From assembly GCA_902705865.1 (NCBI GenBank), contig CACSIO010000012.1:744001-808000 (forward strand): a stretch of DNA of 64,000 nucleotides, written 5' to 3'. Below the pieces are notes generated by a model. That model worked only from the letters and a program-made list of their open reading frames with translations. It was not told the origin of the DNA and searched no databases. Below are positions 9,620-18,401 of this stretch, piece by piece. A program made the position numbers and the translations under genes. This stretch comes from BD1-7 clade bacterium. GTDB lineage: Bacteria > Pseudomonadota > Gammaproteobacteria > Pseudomonadales > DT-91. Each line of letters begins with the position of its first letter. Positions within the stretch are counted from its first letter, which is position 1.

Positions 9620-9706
9620 GATCGTGTCCGTATTCTTAATATTCAATGGCTATACGTATTCTGGTTTCTGAATCGGTGTTAGGTATCATGTTAATTCACC
9701 TTTGAG

Positions 9707-11569
9707 TCAGTCACTTTGACCTTGCTCAGTGGCGCAGTTGTCGTAGGCTTTGGCAAATGTGGCGCCGAGTACCCGTTGAAAATCATCGTCGCTATCAATT
9801 CTAAAATCGTCAAAACGTTCGACGTACTGTTGCCAGTATTTGTTTGAACCTACCTTGCCTAGTATTCCGGATCGTTTGTGTCGTTGATCGAACTGTTTTT
9901 CAAGGGTGTTTGGATCGAAGCTCTCCAGCAATTCAGATAAACCTTCCTGTAATCCGTGTAATAGCGCGGTCTGATGGATGTTTATGTCTGAAAATGCCTC
10001 TTTGATCGCTGCATGTGGTGCCATAAACCCAGGCCTTTGATGCAAAAACAGGTTGTTTATCGCATCTGCTCCATTAGCTGAAAACTTGAGGGGATTGTTT
10101 TCTTGGGCATGCAGCAGCGTTTTGCTGACACGAAATTCATTCTTGATTTGAGCTCGCCCCAGCAATAATTGGGTGAGTCCATCCATAATGGTTGGCATTA
10201 GAGCGAGCCATTGCTCGGCAACATCTTCAGTGAGTGCTTCCGGGGCAATGTTTTGATTCTCAAATGCTTTTTGTGCCCGTTGCAGAAGGTCGCTTTTGGG
10301 TATGTCGGTCGTTACGTGTCGTTGCGCACTGCTCTGACGATTTCGGGCAATCTGCATAGCCGCCTGGGACGCTGACACGGGTGATTTCGGCGCATCATCA
10401 AAAAACGTTTCCGAGGTTTTGTTGTGTTCAACCTCTGCGGCTAGATTAGCCTCTGTATGCTGGTGTGGAGTTGTTGAAGGCTGCTGCTGCGGAGTGTCGT
10501 CAGCCAGTAAACCCATTAGCTCGGAGCTTTCGTTAGATGAAGCGTAATGTGCCACATGATGATCGTCAGTAGTCGGCAAGCTATTGATGGCCGTTGAGTG
10601 TTGTTTTTTTCTGTGAGTATCGATTGGCGCGTCTACTGAGAGCTGATTTTCTGATAGAGAGTTAGGTCCTTGCTGGTGTGAGTACGTCGCCGCTTTCGGA
10701 GTGTCAGGAACCGCAAAAAAATCTTCATCGTTCGGAATATTGCCTATACCTGCCGAGCTTTGAGGAATTGAATGTGTTGGTACAGGCACGCTGGCACTCG
10801 GAGGCTGATGTTCGGCTGAGAGCTCAGTCATGTCCCAATCAGCCGGTATTTCTAGGGATGAACTGTTGGCTGACGAACTGCTCAGGTTGACGCTAGTTGC
10901 TGACAGAGCGGGTTGTTCTCGGCGAGCGAACTGCATGGGTTCATTAAACCCTGATGCGTGCCCGAGATTGGATTCTAAGCCGGATGCGATTGATTGGTGA
11001 TCAGATGTACCTGCCTCTAGGGTTTGTAGTAGATTGGCTTCGCTGTCGACGCCGCCGATGATATCACCGAGCGAAGGTTCGGTGCTGAGCTGGCTTCCAT
11101 GACTGTTTTGACCATTCAAAAGCTCAAGCGGGTCTTGGCTCGTTCCTAAAAACGTGTCTATCGCTGCATTGTTAAGTGGGTTATGGATCTCGGGGCTGTT
11201 ATCTAGGGCTTCACTCGAGGCGGATGTCGATGGCGCATAGTCATCGCCTGCATCCATGGTTGCCATAACCTTGTAATCGCCAATAAAAAACTCTTGTCCA
11301 TCGGTAATTGCAACACGGTTACCTCGTCCGACAATGGCATCCGAAGCGGCAATAACAACACCGTTAGAGCTGGTATCAGTTAGATAAAAATGGCCATTTT
11401 CGAAGGAGATTTCCGCGTGTTTCGACGAAATATATCGCTCCGCATCAGGTAATACCCAGGTATTATTCCAACCACGCCCCAGTGATCCGCCACTGGTTGA
11501 AAAACTGCGCGTCGCTTCGTTGCCGAGCGCTGATTTATTCGCGCTGGTAACAGTGAGAATAAGTTCCAT
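9707..11569 (-). CDS. tagH: FHA-domain T6SS regulator/scaffold TagH (Fha)
   Basis: 620 residues. The N-terminal ~100 form a forkhead-associated domain, with GRGWNNTWVLPD, then YISSKHAEI and DTSSNGVVI, the classical phosphothreonine-reading loops. A long Ser/Gln/His-rich low-complexity region (about 110-420) follows. The C-terminal ~190 residues match the T6SS FHA C-terminal domain, with a RAQIKNEFRVSKTLLHAQENNPLKF segment followed by ending helices. Family members are activated when a threonine kinase phosphorylates Fha or TssL, and are switched off by PppA. The phosphatase is present here as the TagF-PppA fusion, but no kinase gene is in view. It lies between vgrG and tssJ. The middle region is unusually long and repetitive for a regulator and may be a flexible tether. 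Confidence 0.93.
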   Translation of the reverse strand: MELILTVTSANKSALGNEATRSFSTSGGSLGRGWNNTWVLPDAERYISSKHAEISFENGHFYLTDTSSNGVVIAASDAIVGRGNRVAITDGQEFFIGDYKVMATMDAGDDYAPSTSASSEALDNSPEIHNPLNNAAIDTFLGTSQDPLELLNGQNSHGSQLSTEPSLGDIIGGVDSEANLLQTLEAGTSDHQSIASGLESNLGHASGFNEPMQFARREQPALSATSVNLSSSSANSSSLEIPADWDMTELSAEHQPPSASVPVPTHSIPQSSAGIGNIPNDEDFFAVPDTPKAATYSHQQGPNSLSENQLSVDAPIDTHRKKQHSTAINSLPTTDDHHVAHYASSNESSELMGLLADDTPQQQPSTTPHQHTEANLAAEVEHNKTSETFFDDAPKSPVSASQAAMQIARNRQSSAQRHVTTDIPKSDLLQRAQKAFENQNIAPEALTEDVAEQWLALMPTIMDGLTQLLLGRAQIKNEFRVSKTLLHAQENNPLKFSANGADAINNLFLHQRPGFMAPHAAIKEAFSDINIHQTALLHGLQEGLSELLESFDPNTLEKQFDQRHKRSGILGKVGSNKYWQQYVERFDDFRIDSDDDFQRVLGATFAKAYDNCATEQGQSD

Positions 11570-11671
11570 GATGTTCTGTTGTTCCCTTACAGCAAGACAA
11601 TCGGCCGTTGTGTCGATGGTCGATTGTTCAGATAGTGGCGATATGTACCCTCAACGCCTCCCTTGAACACA

Positions 11672-13684
11672 CTAGTTCGACAGTACCTTCGACCCTTTGA
11701 TGCTGATATTGCCTGAACCTTTGAGGTTGATATTCTTGCCCTTGATGGTGATATCGCCGCTTTTTTTCATCACGATCTCGGCGGAGCCTGTTTTCAATGT
11801 GATTTCGTCACCCGCTTGAATGGTGAGCTTTTTACCCACATCAAGAATATCGTCTTTGCCAATTTGTGTGCCTCGGCCATCACTAACAACAAGGGTTTCT
11901 TCCTTGCCAATTGTCGTTTTTCGATTGTTACCGATAGTGACATTTTCGTCTTTGCCAACATCCTCAGTGCGAGATTCACCGATGGTGATGTTTTCGTTTT
12001 TGGCGACGCTTTCATTACGATTGTTGCCAATGGTGATGGACTCATCTTTGCCAACACTTTCGGTTCTGTTATTGCCGATTTCAGTCGCTTCGTCATTGTC
12101 GACGGCTTTTCGGCGATCATGTCCAACCCAGTGTTTTTCATCATTCTCAACTTCGATGGATTGGTTTTTCTCCGCGTGAATGGTTAGCAGTTCATTGCCT
12201 TTTAGGTCTTCGAAGCGGATTTCGTTAAAGTTATCGGCCGTGCCTTTTTTGCTGCTTCGGCTCTTAATCCCGCTTTGTGTTTGATTTTCTGGCAGAGCAT
12301 AGGGCGGCATGTTGTCTGCGTTGTAGGTTCGGCCTGTGACGATAGGCGCGTCCGGGTCACCCTCCATAAACTCAACAATAACTTCTTGGCCAATTCTTGG
12401 TAGATGGATTGCTCCCCAATTAGAGCCCGCCCACAATTGTGAAACGCGAATCCAGCAGGAGCTGTTTTCGTCGGATTTTCCGTATCTATCCCAATGAAAC
12501 TGCACTTTGATTCGGCCGTATTCGTCCGTCCAAATTTCTTCCCCGGATGGTCCAACAACAATCCCGGTTTGCGGCCCGGAAATCACCGGGCGTGGAGTCA
12601 TTGGCTCGGGGCGGAATTGAACTTTGGATGGGATACAATGGAAGTGGTTGGTGAACGAAGTCTCGGTATTGTCGCCACTCTCATAGATGTTTGCGGATGC
12701 GTGGTAGTTGCATTCAACGACCAGGTATTCTTGATTGCATTCACTTTGTGGGTGATTGTCGAGTTTGAAAAGCCCACCAGGATGAATGCCTGTAGCGTTA
12801 CCAGACCCAGCGGACAATGCACTTTGTGAATGCAGTTGTTCGATACGGATATTGGCGTAGCTGTTGCCTCTGTCGCGTTCCGTATATTTACCGGGGTAAT
12901 CGTAGATTTCAAAATCGTTAAACTTGTGCTTTCGTGTCAACGAGTGGTTTGCAGTAAGACCCGCTTTGGGCTTGGTGAAATCAAACGCATTCAGAGCAAA
13001 ACTGCCGGAGCGAACGTGCATCTGATAGCCCCATTGCTCGATGTGTTGATCTTCACGAACAACGCTGCCGGGTGGAAAGTAGGGTACGGACTCGCAGCCT
13101 TTGATAGACTTGTGGTTAGACGGTGCGTCGGCCAAAACTAACGTGTGTTTGTTTTCTTCGTGCTCGAAATAAAAATAAATGCCTTCCTGCTCGAGTAAGC
13201 GACAAATGAAATTAAAATCGCTCTCTCGGTATTGAACACAATAATTCACCGGTAAATATTTCGCTGATATATCAAATCTGAAATCAGAAAAACCATTTTC
13301 TTTAAATATATCACCGACGACATCGATAACGCTCTTCTGCTGAAAGATTCGACAGTCAGTCGTCTTTTGCAGTAACCAAAGCCAGGGTTTTATTGTTATA
13401 TGGAAGGTTGCGTGTCTATCTTCCCACCCAGATGATCCGATGTGGCTGACCAAGCCGTGGAAATGTCGATCGGGTATTGCTTCCTTGCCGCTTACAACGA
13501 CCGCGACTGGTGATCCAAGCAGTTTTTCCAGGTCGATATCCGGTACTTTGGATTTTGCGATGATATTAAATTCAAACAGGGTGCTGAGGGATTCCGTACC
13601 GCTGAAGGCTGTGATCAGTAGATCTTTGTCAAAATTTCCAGCGGTAATGTCGGTTTTAAGCTGAATCGTACGATTGGTTGTCAT
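11672..13684 (-). CDS. vgrG: T6SS spike protein VgrG (TssI)
   Basis: 670 residues. The N-terminus to about residue 370 is the gp27-like barrel. The gp5-like OB-fold follows, with its GRIKVQFHWD signature at about 390-405 and GSNWGAIHLPRIGQEVIVEFMEGDPD (in pieces). The C-terminus (about 490-670) is a beta-helix-forming tail rich in G/N/D and valine, ending in a KGSGNISIKGSKV pattern. There is no extra toxin domain, so this is a structural (non-evolved) VgrG. The trimer caps the Hcp tube and takes a PAAR protein at its tip. It is the first gene of the leftward arm, facing the divergent control region, so its transcription probably sets expression of tagH to tagF-pppA. There is a 102-bp gap to tagH. 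Confidence 0.97.
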   Translation of the reverse strand: MTTNRTIQLKTDITAGNFDKDLLITAFSGTESLSTLFEFNIIAKSKVPDIDLEKLLGSPVAVVVSGKEAIPDRHFHGLVSHIGSSGWEDRHATFHITIKPWLWLLQKTTDCRIFQQKSVIDVVGDIFKENGFSDFRFDISAKYLPVNYCVQYRESDFNFICRLLEQEGIYFYFEHEENKHTLVLADAPSNHKSIKGCESVPYFPPGSVVREDQHIEQWGYQMHVRSGSFALNAFDFTKPKAGLTANHSLTRKHKFNDFEIYDYPGKYTERDRGNSYANIRIEQLHSQSALSAGSGNATGIHPGGLFKLDNHPQSECNQEYLVVECNYHASANIYESGDNTETSFTNHFHCIPSKVQFRPEPMTPRPVISGPQTGIVVGPSGEEIWTDEYGRIKVQFHWDRYGKSDENSSCWIRVSQLWAGSNWGAIHLPRIGQEVIVEFMEGDPDAPIVTGRTYNADNMPPYALPENQTQSGIKSRSSKKGTADNFNEIRFEDLKGNELLTIHAEKNQSIEVENDEKHWVGHDRRKAVDNDEATEIGNNRTESVGKDESITIGNNRNESVAKNENITIGESRTEDVGKDENVTIGNNRKTTIGKEETLVVSDGRGTQIGKDDILDVGKKLTIQAGDEITLKTGSAEIVMKKSGDITIKGKNINLKGSGNISIKGSKVLSN
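11894..12085 (-). repeat. four 48-bp coding repeats in the vgrG tail
   Basis: Four in-register copies of a 16-residue unit of pattern xTIGNNRxExVGKDEx, from TEIGNN to GKEET, encode one stretch of the VgrG beta-helix. Unit 2 has VAKNEN and unit 3 starts ITIGES. Degenerate partial units continue on both sides (HWVGHDRR before, QIGKDD after). The repeats keep frame and are diverged at the base level, so they look like functional fold periodicity rather than a recent tandem expansion. Confidence 0.85.
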
Positions 13685-14357
13685 CTATTGATTCCCTTAT
13701 TCAATGACAGAAGTAATCGTTGTGGTAGTTGTCTGACAACCTGCCGAATCGAATCGCTTTGCTGAAATGTTCACCAAGCTAGTACGATAGACAGTCTGCG
13801 TTAGTTTCGTTTGAGATGTTCCTTCCCAAGTCGTTTCGCAGATAACACGTTCCCTGATGCGGAGGATTCTATAGCAGAGAGATATTCAACGCTAGTGCAA
13901 TCCTATGCGCTTGGAATCAAACAATTTCGTTATTATGGTGTGAAAGTGTATAAAAATAATGACTTACAATGCTTTTGTGTTGCCAATAATTCTTATCAAA
14001 CGATTTTTGTTGTCTGTAATGTGAAATAAATTCAATACAGGCATTAATGTAATCAATTTTTTGTTACGACGGTTTCAAATTTTTATAAACGGGTTTACTA
14101 TGCCTCAGTCGCAGTTCGGTAGGAGTCGGGCTGTGTCGATGTAATGCGCTGGATTTGTTATATGTAGGTCGTATTGATATGTGCGACCAGTACGTTGTTG
14201 GGAACAACGTATTGTCATTTCAGCGCAAGAAATTGTGTCATTGTATGGGCATCTGTAGATGCGCGAGTTGCTGGTGGTATATGTCATCACAACACGTCGG
14301 GCAGGTGTTTGAGCCCATCATTGGCAGAAAAGGGAATATGTTACGGAACAACGTACA
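13685..14357. promoter_or_regulatory. divergent T6SS control region between vgrG and tssA
   Basis: 673 bp separate the two T6SS arms, the longest non-coding stretch in the locus. The middle (about 13900-14095) is visibly AT-rich and must hold the divergent promoters. I could not assign -35/-10 boxes with confidence, and I did not find a convincing sigma-54 (TGGCAC-N5-TTGC) site. The right part holds the inverted and direct repeats annotated at 14191-14355. Small open frames here lack ribosome sites and credible protein sequence. Confidence 0.7.
14191..14355 (+). repeat. inverted repeat with a recurring arm in the tssA leader
   Basis: TACGTTGTT (14191-14199), spacer GGG, then AACAACGTA (14203-14211) is a perfect 9-bp inverted repeat. 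The right arm with two preceding Gs, GGAACAACGTA, occurs again at 14345-14355, two bases before the tssA ATG at 14358. The left arm could therefore pair with either copy. The second pairing would cover the translation-start region of tssA, which lacks an obvious Shine-Dalgarno. Operator sites for a DNA-binding protein would explain the repeats equally well. Confidence 0.6.
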
Positions 14358-15404
14358 ATGGAATTGCTTGAAATTCTTGCCAAGCCCGTATCCGAGGCTG
14401 AGCCCTGTGGGCCATTTATCGACGATGTTGATGATCTGGAGTCTGAGTTCATCGCGTTGGAAACCGCGTGTCGCGGAAAAGAAGAAAAGTTTCTTGATGA
14501 AGAAAACGCGATTGACGGTGAATCGGCGGATTGGAAAACGGTTGCGTCCCGCGCCGAGCTATTAGCCGAAAAGACTCGTGACGTACGCGTTCTCGTTATC
14601 ATCGCTAAATCCTATCTTAATACCGGTGGCCTTGAGGGCTTCTCTCTAGCTGTTTCAGCTTTAAGACAAACGTTATCCGGGTTCTGGAGCCACGTACATC
14701 CTGTACTTGATGACGTATCTGACGAAAACCCTTGGCGAATTATGTGCCTCAGTGAGCTTGGTGGCGACGAGGTTGTTCAAGAGCTAACGCATCTAAATCT
14801 GGTTTCATCTCGACTCGCTGGAAGCTTCTGTTTGCGCGATATCCGTTTAGCCAAAGGGCAGGTTGTGCCAATCGATGATGGTGTCGAAGTCCCTGATCAA
14901 AACATTATTTCGGCAGCGTTTGCTGAATCTGAGAGCCATGTTATCGAGGCAGATATGCGTGCTGTCGATAGCTTGCTTGAGTCGCTGGACGCGATTGAGA
15001 TGCTTATTCGAGAAAATGAATCTGCCTGTTCACCGCCACAATGGAAGTCCCTTAAAGACTGTGTGTTGAGCATCAAGCAAGTCTATCAAGAGTTTGCCAG
15101 TGTGCTGTTTGCTGTGGATGAGGCAGCTACTGGTGACGAGAGCGGTGAATCTGTTCAAGCAAGTAGCGCAAGGGTTCCGGTTGCAGCTCTGGATTCGATC
15201 AATAGTCGGGCGGATGTCATCAAAGCCCTTGAGAAAATCAATGAATACTATTCAAAACATGAGCCATCAAGCCCACTGCCGTTATTGATTAGCCGCGCGA
15301 AGCGACTGGTTTCGATGGATTTTATGGCTATTCTCCGCGACATTTCTCCTGACGGTGTTTCACAAGCGGAATTACTAGCAGGAGTCACAGATGATGATGA
15401 GTAA
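14358..15404 (+). CDS. tssA: T6SS cap/priming protein TssA
   Basis: 348 residues with the ImpA_N domain at the N-terminus: ELLEILAKPVSEAEPCGPF, then DWKTVASRAELLAEKTRDVRV and LSGFWSHVHPVLDD, the family's strongest motifs. TssA primes baseplate and sheath assembly and, in long forms, caps the growing sheath. At 348 aa this is a short-to-medium form. The C-terminal half is alpha-helical and ends in a SPLPLLISRAKRLVSMDFMAILRDI region shared by many TssA proteins. It is the first gene of the rightward arm. No clear ribosome site precedes the ATG; instead the repeated GGAACAACGTA lies there. A 216-bp gap follows before tssB, with a weak hairpin (CAGGC/GCCTG) near its end. Confidence 0.95.
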   Translation: MELLEILAKPVSEAEPCGPFIDDVDDLESEFIALETACRGKEEKFLDEENAIDGESADWKTVASRAELLAEKTRDVRVLVIIAKSYLNTGGLEGFSLAVSALRQTLSGFWSHVHPVLDDVSDENPWRIMCLSELGGDEVVQELTHLNLVSSRLAGSFCLRDIRLAKGQVVPIDDGVEVPDQNIISAAFAESESHVIEADMRAVDSLLESLDAIEMLIRENESACSPPQWKSLKDCVLSIKQVYQEFASVLFAVDEAATGDESGESVQASSARVPVAALDSINSRADVIKALEKINEYYSKHEPSSPLPLLISRAKRLVSMDFMAILRDISPDGVSQAELLAGVTDDDE

Positions 15405-15620
15405 ACCTGCCTTGGCTTACCCGATTGTATCGGTACGGTTTGTCTGTTATTCGACTAGATCATCATCTTTTGCGGCTGAGCATGTACTCACAGAATTTTA
15501 AATTGTTGATCTGATCGATCGGCAATATTGCGACTTTCGGCTGTTCGCCTATTAGTCGACTGAAAAGGATATTTAAACGCCAGGCATCTGAAGCCTGCAT
15601 AACAACGAAAAGGAAAGACA

Positions 15621-16124
15621 GTGAGTAGTCAAAAGTTCATTGCCCAAAATCGTGCCCCACGCGTTCAGATTGAATACGATGTTGAACTCTACGGTGCTGA
15701 GAAAAAAGTTCAGGTTCCCTTCGTTATGGGTGTCATGTCAGATTTGTCTGGCGCCTCTAAAGATGAGTTACCTGGTATTCATGAACGCGAATTTGCAGAA
15801 ATCGATGCTGAGAATTTTGACGATCGATTAAAGTCCATGAAGCCATCAATCAAGTTCAACATTCCTAACGTGTTGACTGAAGAGGGTGGTAATTTGCCGG
15901 TTGATATTACTTTCGAAAGTATGGATGACTTTTCGCCTGCTGCTGTTGCTAAGAAAGTTGCTGGTTTGGATAAGCTGCTTGAGGCTCGTACTCAATTGGC
16001 CAATCTTGTGACATACATGGATGGCAAGGCCGGTGCTGAAGAGTTGATTACGCGCGTTTTAGGTGATTCTGCGTTACTTCAGTCCCTTGCATCAGCCCCG
16101 AAAGCTGAAGAAGAGGAGGCTTAA
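15621..16124 (+). CDS. tssB: T6SS sheath small subunit TssB
   Basis: 167 residues, normal length for TssB (VipA/ImpB). It starts at GTG with AAGGAA in front. Characteristic pieces are SSQKFIAQNRAPRVQIEYDVE, PFVMGVMSDLSG, REFAEIDAENFDDRLKSM and FESMDDFSPAAVAKKV. TssB and TssC assemble the contractile cytoplasmic sheath around the Hcp tube; ClpV later disassembles it. The gene is followed after one base by tssC, whose AGGAGG ribosome site lies inside the tssB 3' end, so the two are translationally coupled and presumably made in equal amounts. Confidence 0.97.
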   Translation: MSSQKFIAQNRAPRVQIEYDVELYGAEKKVQVPFVMGVMSDLSGASKDELPGIHEREFAEIDAENFDDRLKSMKPSIKFNIPNVLTEEGGNLPVDITFESMDDFSPAAVAKKVAGLDKLLEARTQLANLVTYMDGKAGAEELITRVLGDSALLQSLASAPKAEEEEA

Positions 16125-16125
16125 C

Positions 16126-17616
16126 ATGTCAGACGTTGAAGCCACATTAGAAGCGCAGGGTACTGAAACTATCGCAGTCGATGATTTCTCTGCGTTGTTG
16201 CAGCAAGAATTCAAACCCAAGTCTGAAAGTGCCAAAGAAGAAATGGCCGCTGCGGTTCAGACTCTGGCCGATCAGGTACTGGCGAATGTCAGCCTGTCGC
16301 CGGAAGATGCAGTTGCAACAATCAAGCAACTGATAGCTGAAATCGATCAAAAGCTAACGGATCAGGTTAACCAAATTCTCCACCATGATGATTTTCAAAA
16401 ATTAGAAGGGTCGTGGCGTGGGTTGCATTATTTGGTAAATAACACTGACACGGACGAAATGCTAAAGATCCGTGTTATGAATGTTTCCAAAGATGACTTG
16501 CGCAAGAACTTGAAAAAGTTCAAAGGCTCTTCTTGGGATCAAAGCCCGCTATTTAAGCGTATCTATGAAGAAGAGTATGGTCAGCTTGGTGGTGAGCCCT
16601 ATGGCTGCCTGGTTGGTGATTTTCACTTTGATCACAGCCCTAAAGATGTGGACATGCTTACCAGTATTGCGCAAGTCGCTGCTGCTTCACATGCACCATT
16701 TATCTCAGGTGCGGGCTCATCGGTGATGGGTATGGACACGTGGTCTGAGCTTTCGAACCCTCGTGATCTAGCGAACGTATTTTCAACACCCGATTATGCG
16801 CCATGGCGTTCATTGCGTGAGTCTGACGATTCTCGCTATGTTGCATTAACCATGCCTCGCTTCCTTGGTCGCTTACCTTATGGCGCTGAAGGCGATCCGG
16901 TTGATGAGTTTGCCTTCGAAGAAGATTGCAATAACGGCAACACCGATAACTACTGCTGGGCAAACTCAGCGTTTGCAATGGCAACCAACATCAATAAAGC
17001 ATTTAAAGAATACGGTTGGTGTTCACGTATCCGTGGTGTTGAATCTGGTGGTGCCGTTGATGGACTTCCATGCCATACCTTCCCGTCTGACGACGGCGGT
17101 GTTGACATGAAGTGCCCGACAGAAGTTGCTATCAGCGACCGCCGCGAAGCAGAGCTGAGCGCCAGCGGTTTCATGCCGTTGATCCATCGTAAGAATACTG
17201 ATATGGCTGCTTTTATCGGTGCACAGTCGTTGCACCGCCCGGCTGAGTACGATGATCCAGATGCGTCTGCTAACGCAGCACTTGCTGCGCGTTTACCATA
17301 TCTTTTCGCAAGCTGTCGTTTTGCGCATTACTTGAAGTGCATCGTTCGAGACAAAGTCGGTTCGTTCAAGGAGCGTGATGAGATGGAACGCTGGCTTCAG
17401 TCTTGGATTATGCAGTATGTCGATGGAAGCCCTGAAACTTCGTCGGAAGACACTAAAGCGAGAAAGCCGTTGGCTGATGCTCAGGTTGTCGTTGAAGAGG
17501 TAGAAGGCGCACCGGGCTACTATTCATCGAAGTTCTTTTTACGCCCTCATTATCAGCTAGAGGGTTTGACCGTATCGTTGAGATTGGTATCGAAGCTGCC
17601 TTCTGGAAAAGGGTAA
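16126..17616 (+). CDS. tssC: T6SS sheath large subunit TssC
   Basis: 496 residues, the standard size for TssC (VipB/ImpC). Family signatures are LEGSWRGLHYLV, EYGQLGGEPYGCLVGDF, the CWANSAFAMATNINKAFKEYGWC region and a C-terminal PGYYSSKFFLRPHYQLEG. Start at the ATG of SDVEATLEAQGT, preceded by GAGGAGG; the longer upstream frame overlaps tssB and is not real. TssC forms the bulk of the sheath wall with TssB. A 144-bp gap to hcp contains a small hairpin, consistent with the different amounts of sheath and tube protein needed. Confidence 0.98.
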   Translation: MSDVEATLEAQGTETIAVDDFSALLQQEFKPKSESAKEEMAAAVQTLADQVLANVSLSPEDAVATIKQLIAEIDQKLTDQVNQILHHDDFQKLEGSWRGLHYLVNNTDTDEMLKIRVMNVSKDDLRKNLKKFKGSSWDQSPLFKRIYEEEYGQLGGEPYGCLVGDFHFDHSPKDVDMLTSIAQVAAASHAPFISGAGSSVMGMDTWSELSNPRDLANVFSTPDYAPWRSLRESDDSRYVALTMPRFLGRLPYGAEGDPVDEFAFEEDCNNGNTDNYCWANSAFAMATNINKAFKEYGWCSRIRGVESGGAVDGLPCHTFPSDDGGVDMKCPTEVAISDRREAELSASGFMPLIHRKNTDMAAFIGAQSLHRPAEYDDPDASANAALAARLPYLFASCRFAHYLKCIVRDKVGSFKERDEMERWLQSWIMQYVDGSPETSSEDTKARKPLADAQVVVEEVEGAPGYYSSKFFLRPHYQLEGLTVSLRLVSKLPSGKG

Positions 17617-17640
17617 AGGGGGAGACCATTCCAACTACCT

Positions 17641-17666
17641 GAGCCGGTATTTTCGGATGCCGGTTC
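17641..17666 (+). other. possible mRNA hairpin between tssC and hcp
   Basis: GAGCCGG (17641-17647) can pair with CCGGTTC (17660-17666) with one G-U pair and a 12-nt loop. There is no following T-run, so it is not a classical terminator. A processing or stabilising hairpin ahead of the abundantly made hcp message is a possibility only. Confidence 0.3.
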
Positions 17667-17760
17667 TCATCGATAATTGGCGAAAGGTTTCAGGTAATCC
17701 TTCCGTTGATGCTGTAACAACGAATTGCCTGATTTAAGGAAATACACAAGGAGAAGTACG

Positions 17761-18243
17761 ATGGCAGTAGATATTTTTATCAAAATTGGATCCATCAAGG
17801 GTGAATCTAAAGATTCAAAACACAAAGATGAGATTGATGTCTTGGCATGGAGCTGGGGCATGACTCAAAGCGGTACCATGCATTTGGGTGGTGGCGGTGG
17901 TTCTGGCCGTGTAAACGTTCAGGATCTGAATCTGACAAAATATGTTGATGCGTCTACCCCAGTTCTGATGAAGTTCTGTGCGACTGGTGAACATATTGAT
18001 GATATCACCCTGACTGTTCGTAAAGCCGGTAAAACCCAGCTTGAATACATCAAGATTCACCTGAAAAAAGCACTGGTAACCTCAGTACAAACTGGTGGTT
18101 CTGGTGGTGAGGATCGTCTGACTGAAAACGTTACTCTGAACTTCGCTTCGTACGAAATTGAGTACACTCCTCAAGATGACAAAGGTGCCGGCGCTGCTGC
18201 AATTACCAGCGGTTACGACATCGAATCTAACAAAGAAGTTTAA
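17761..18243 (+). CDS. hcp: T6SS tube protein Hcp (TssD)
   Basis: 160 residues, Hcp1-type. It starts MAVDIFIKIGSIKGESKD with an AAGGAGA ribosome site about 7 bp upstream. Later signatures are HKDEIDVLAWSWGMTQSG, DLNLTKYVDASTPVL and ENVTLNFASYEIEY. Hexameric rings stack into the inner tube that is expelled by sheath contraction and can carry small effectors in its lumen. There is no C-terminal effector extension. Gaps of 144 bp before and 158 bp after, each without another gene, set it apart from its neighbours and would allow separate mRNA processing. It is the only hcp in this window. Confidence 0.98.
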   Translation: MAVDIFIKIGSIKGESKDSKHKDEIDVLAWSWGMTQSGTMHLGGGGGSGRVNVQDLNLTKYVDASTPVLMKFCATGEHIDDITLTVRKAGKTQLEYIKIHLKKALVTSVQTGGSGGEDRLTENVTLNFASYEIEYTPQDDKGAGAAAITSGYDIESNKEV

Positions 18244-18401
18244 TTGTAAACTTACTTTGGTAGTTATTTATGCTGGGCAGTGCAGTCGCATTATCGATAG
18301 ATATTTATATGGGTGGTGTGCGCTGTCCGGCGTATCGCCAATGATCTCTTTGAATAAGAAAAAACTGAGACATTGGAATAACAGGGAAAGGAACATTTTT
18401 A

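Noticed and set aside
11794-12187. Several long open frames on both strands over the vgrG tail, and possible CRISPR-like spacing
   Set aside because: They are by-products of the 48-bp coding repeats of vgrG; units are diverged and contiguous, without spacers.
13811-14029. A 72-codon frame in the divergent T6SS control region
   Set aside because: No ribosome site, composition typical of random AT-rich DNA, and it lies over the expected promoter region.
13685-14357. Sigma-54 promoter expected for some T6SS clusters
   Set aside because: No TGGCAC-N5-TTGC element was found by eye in either direction.
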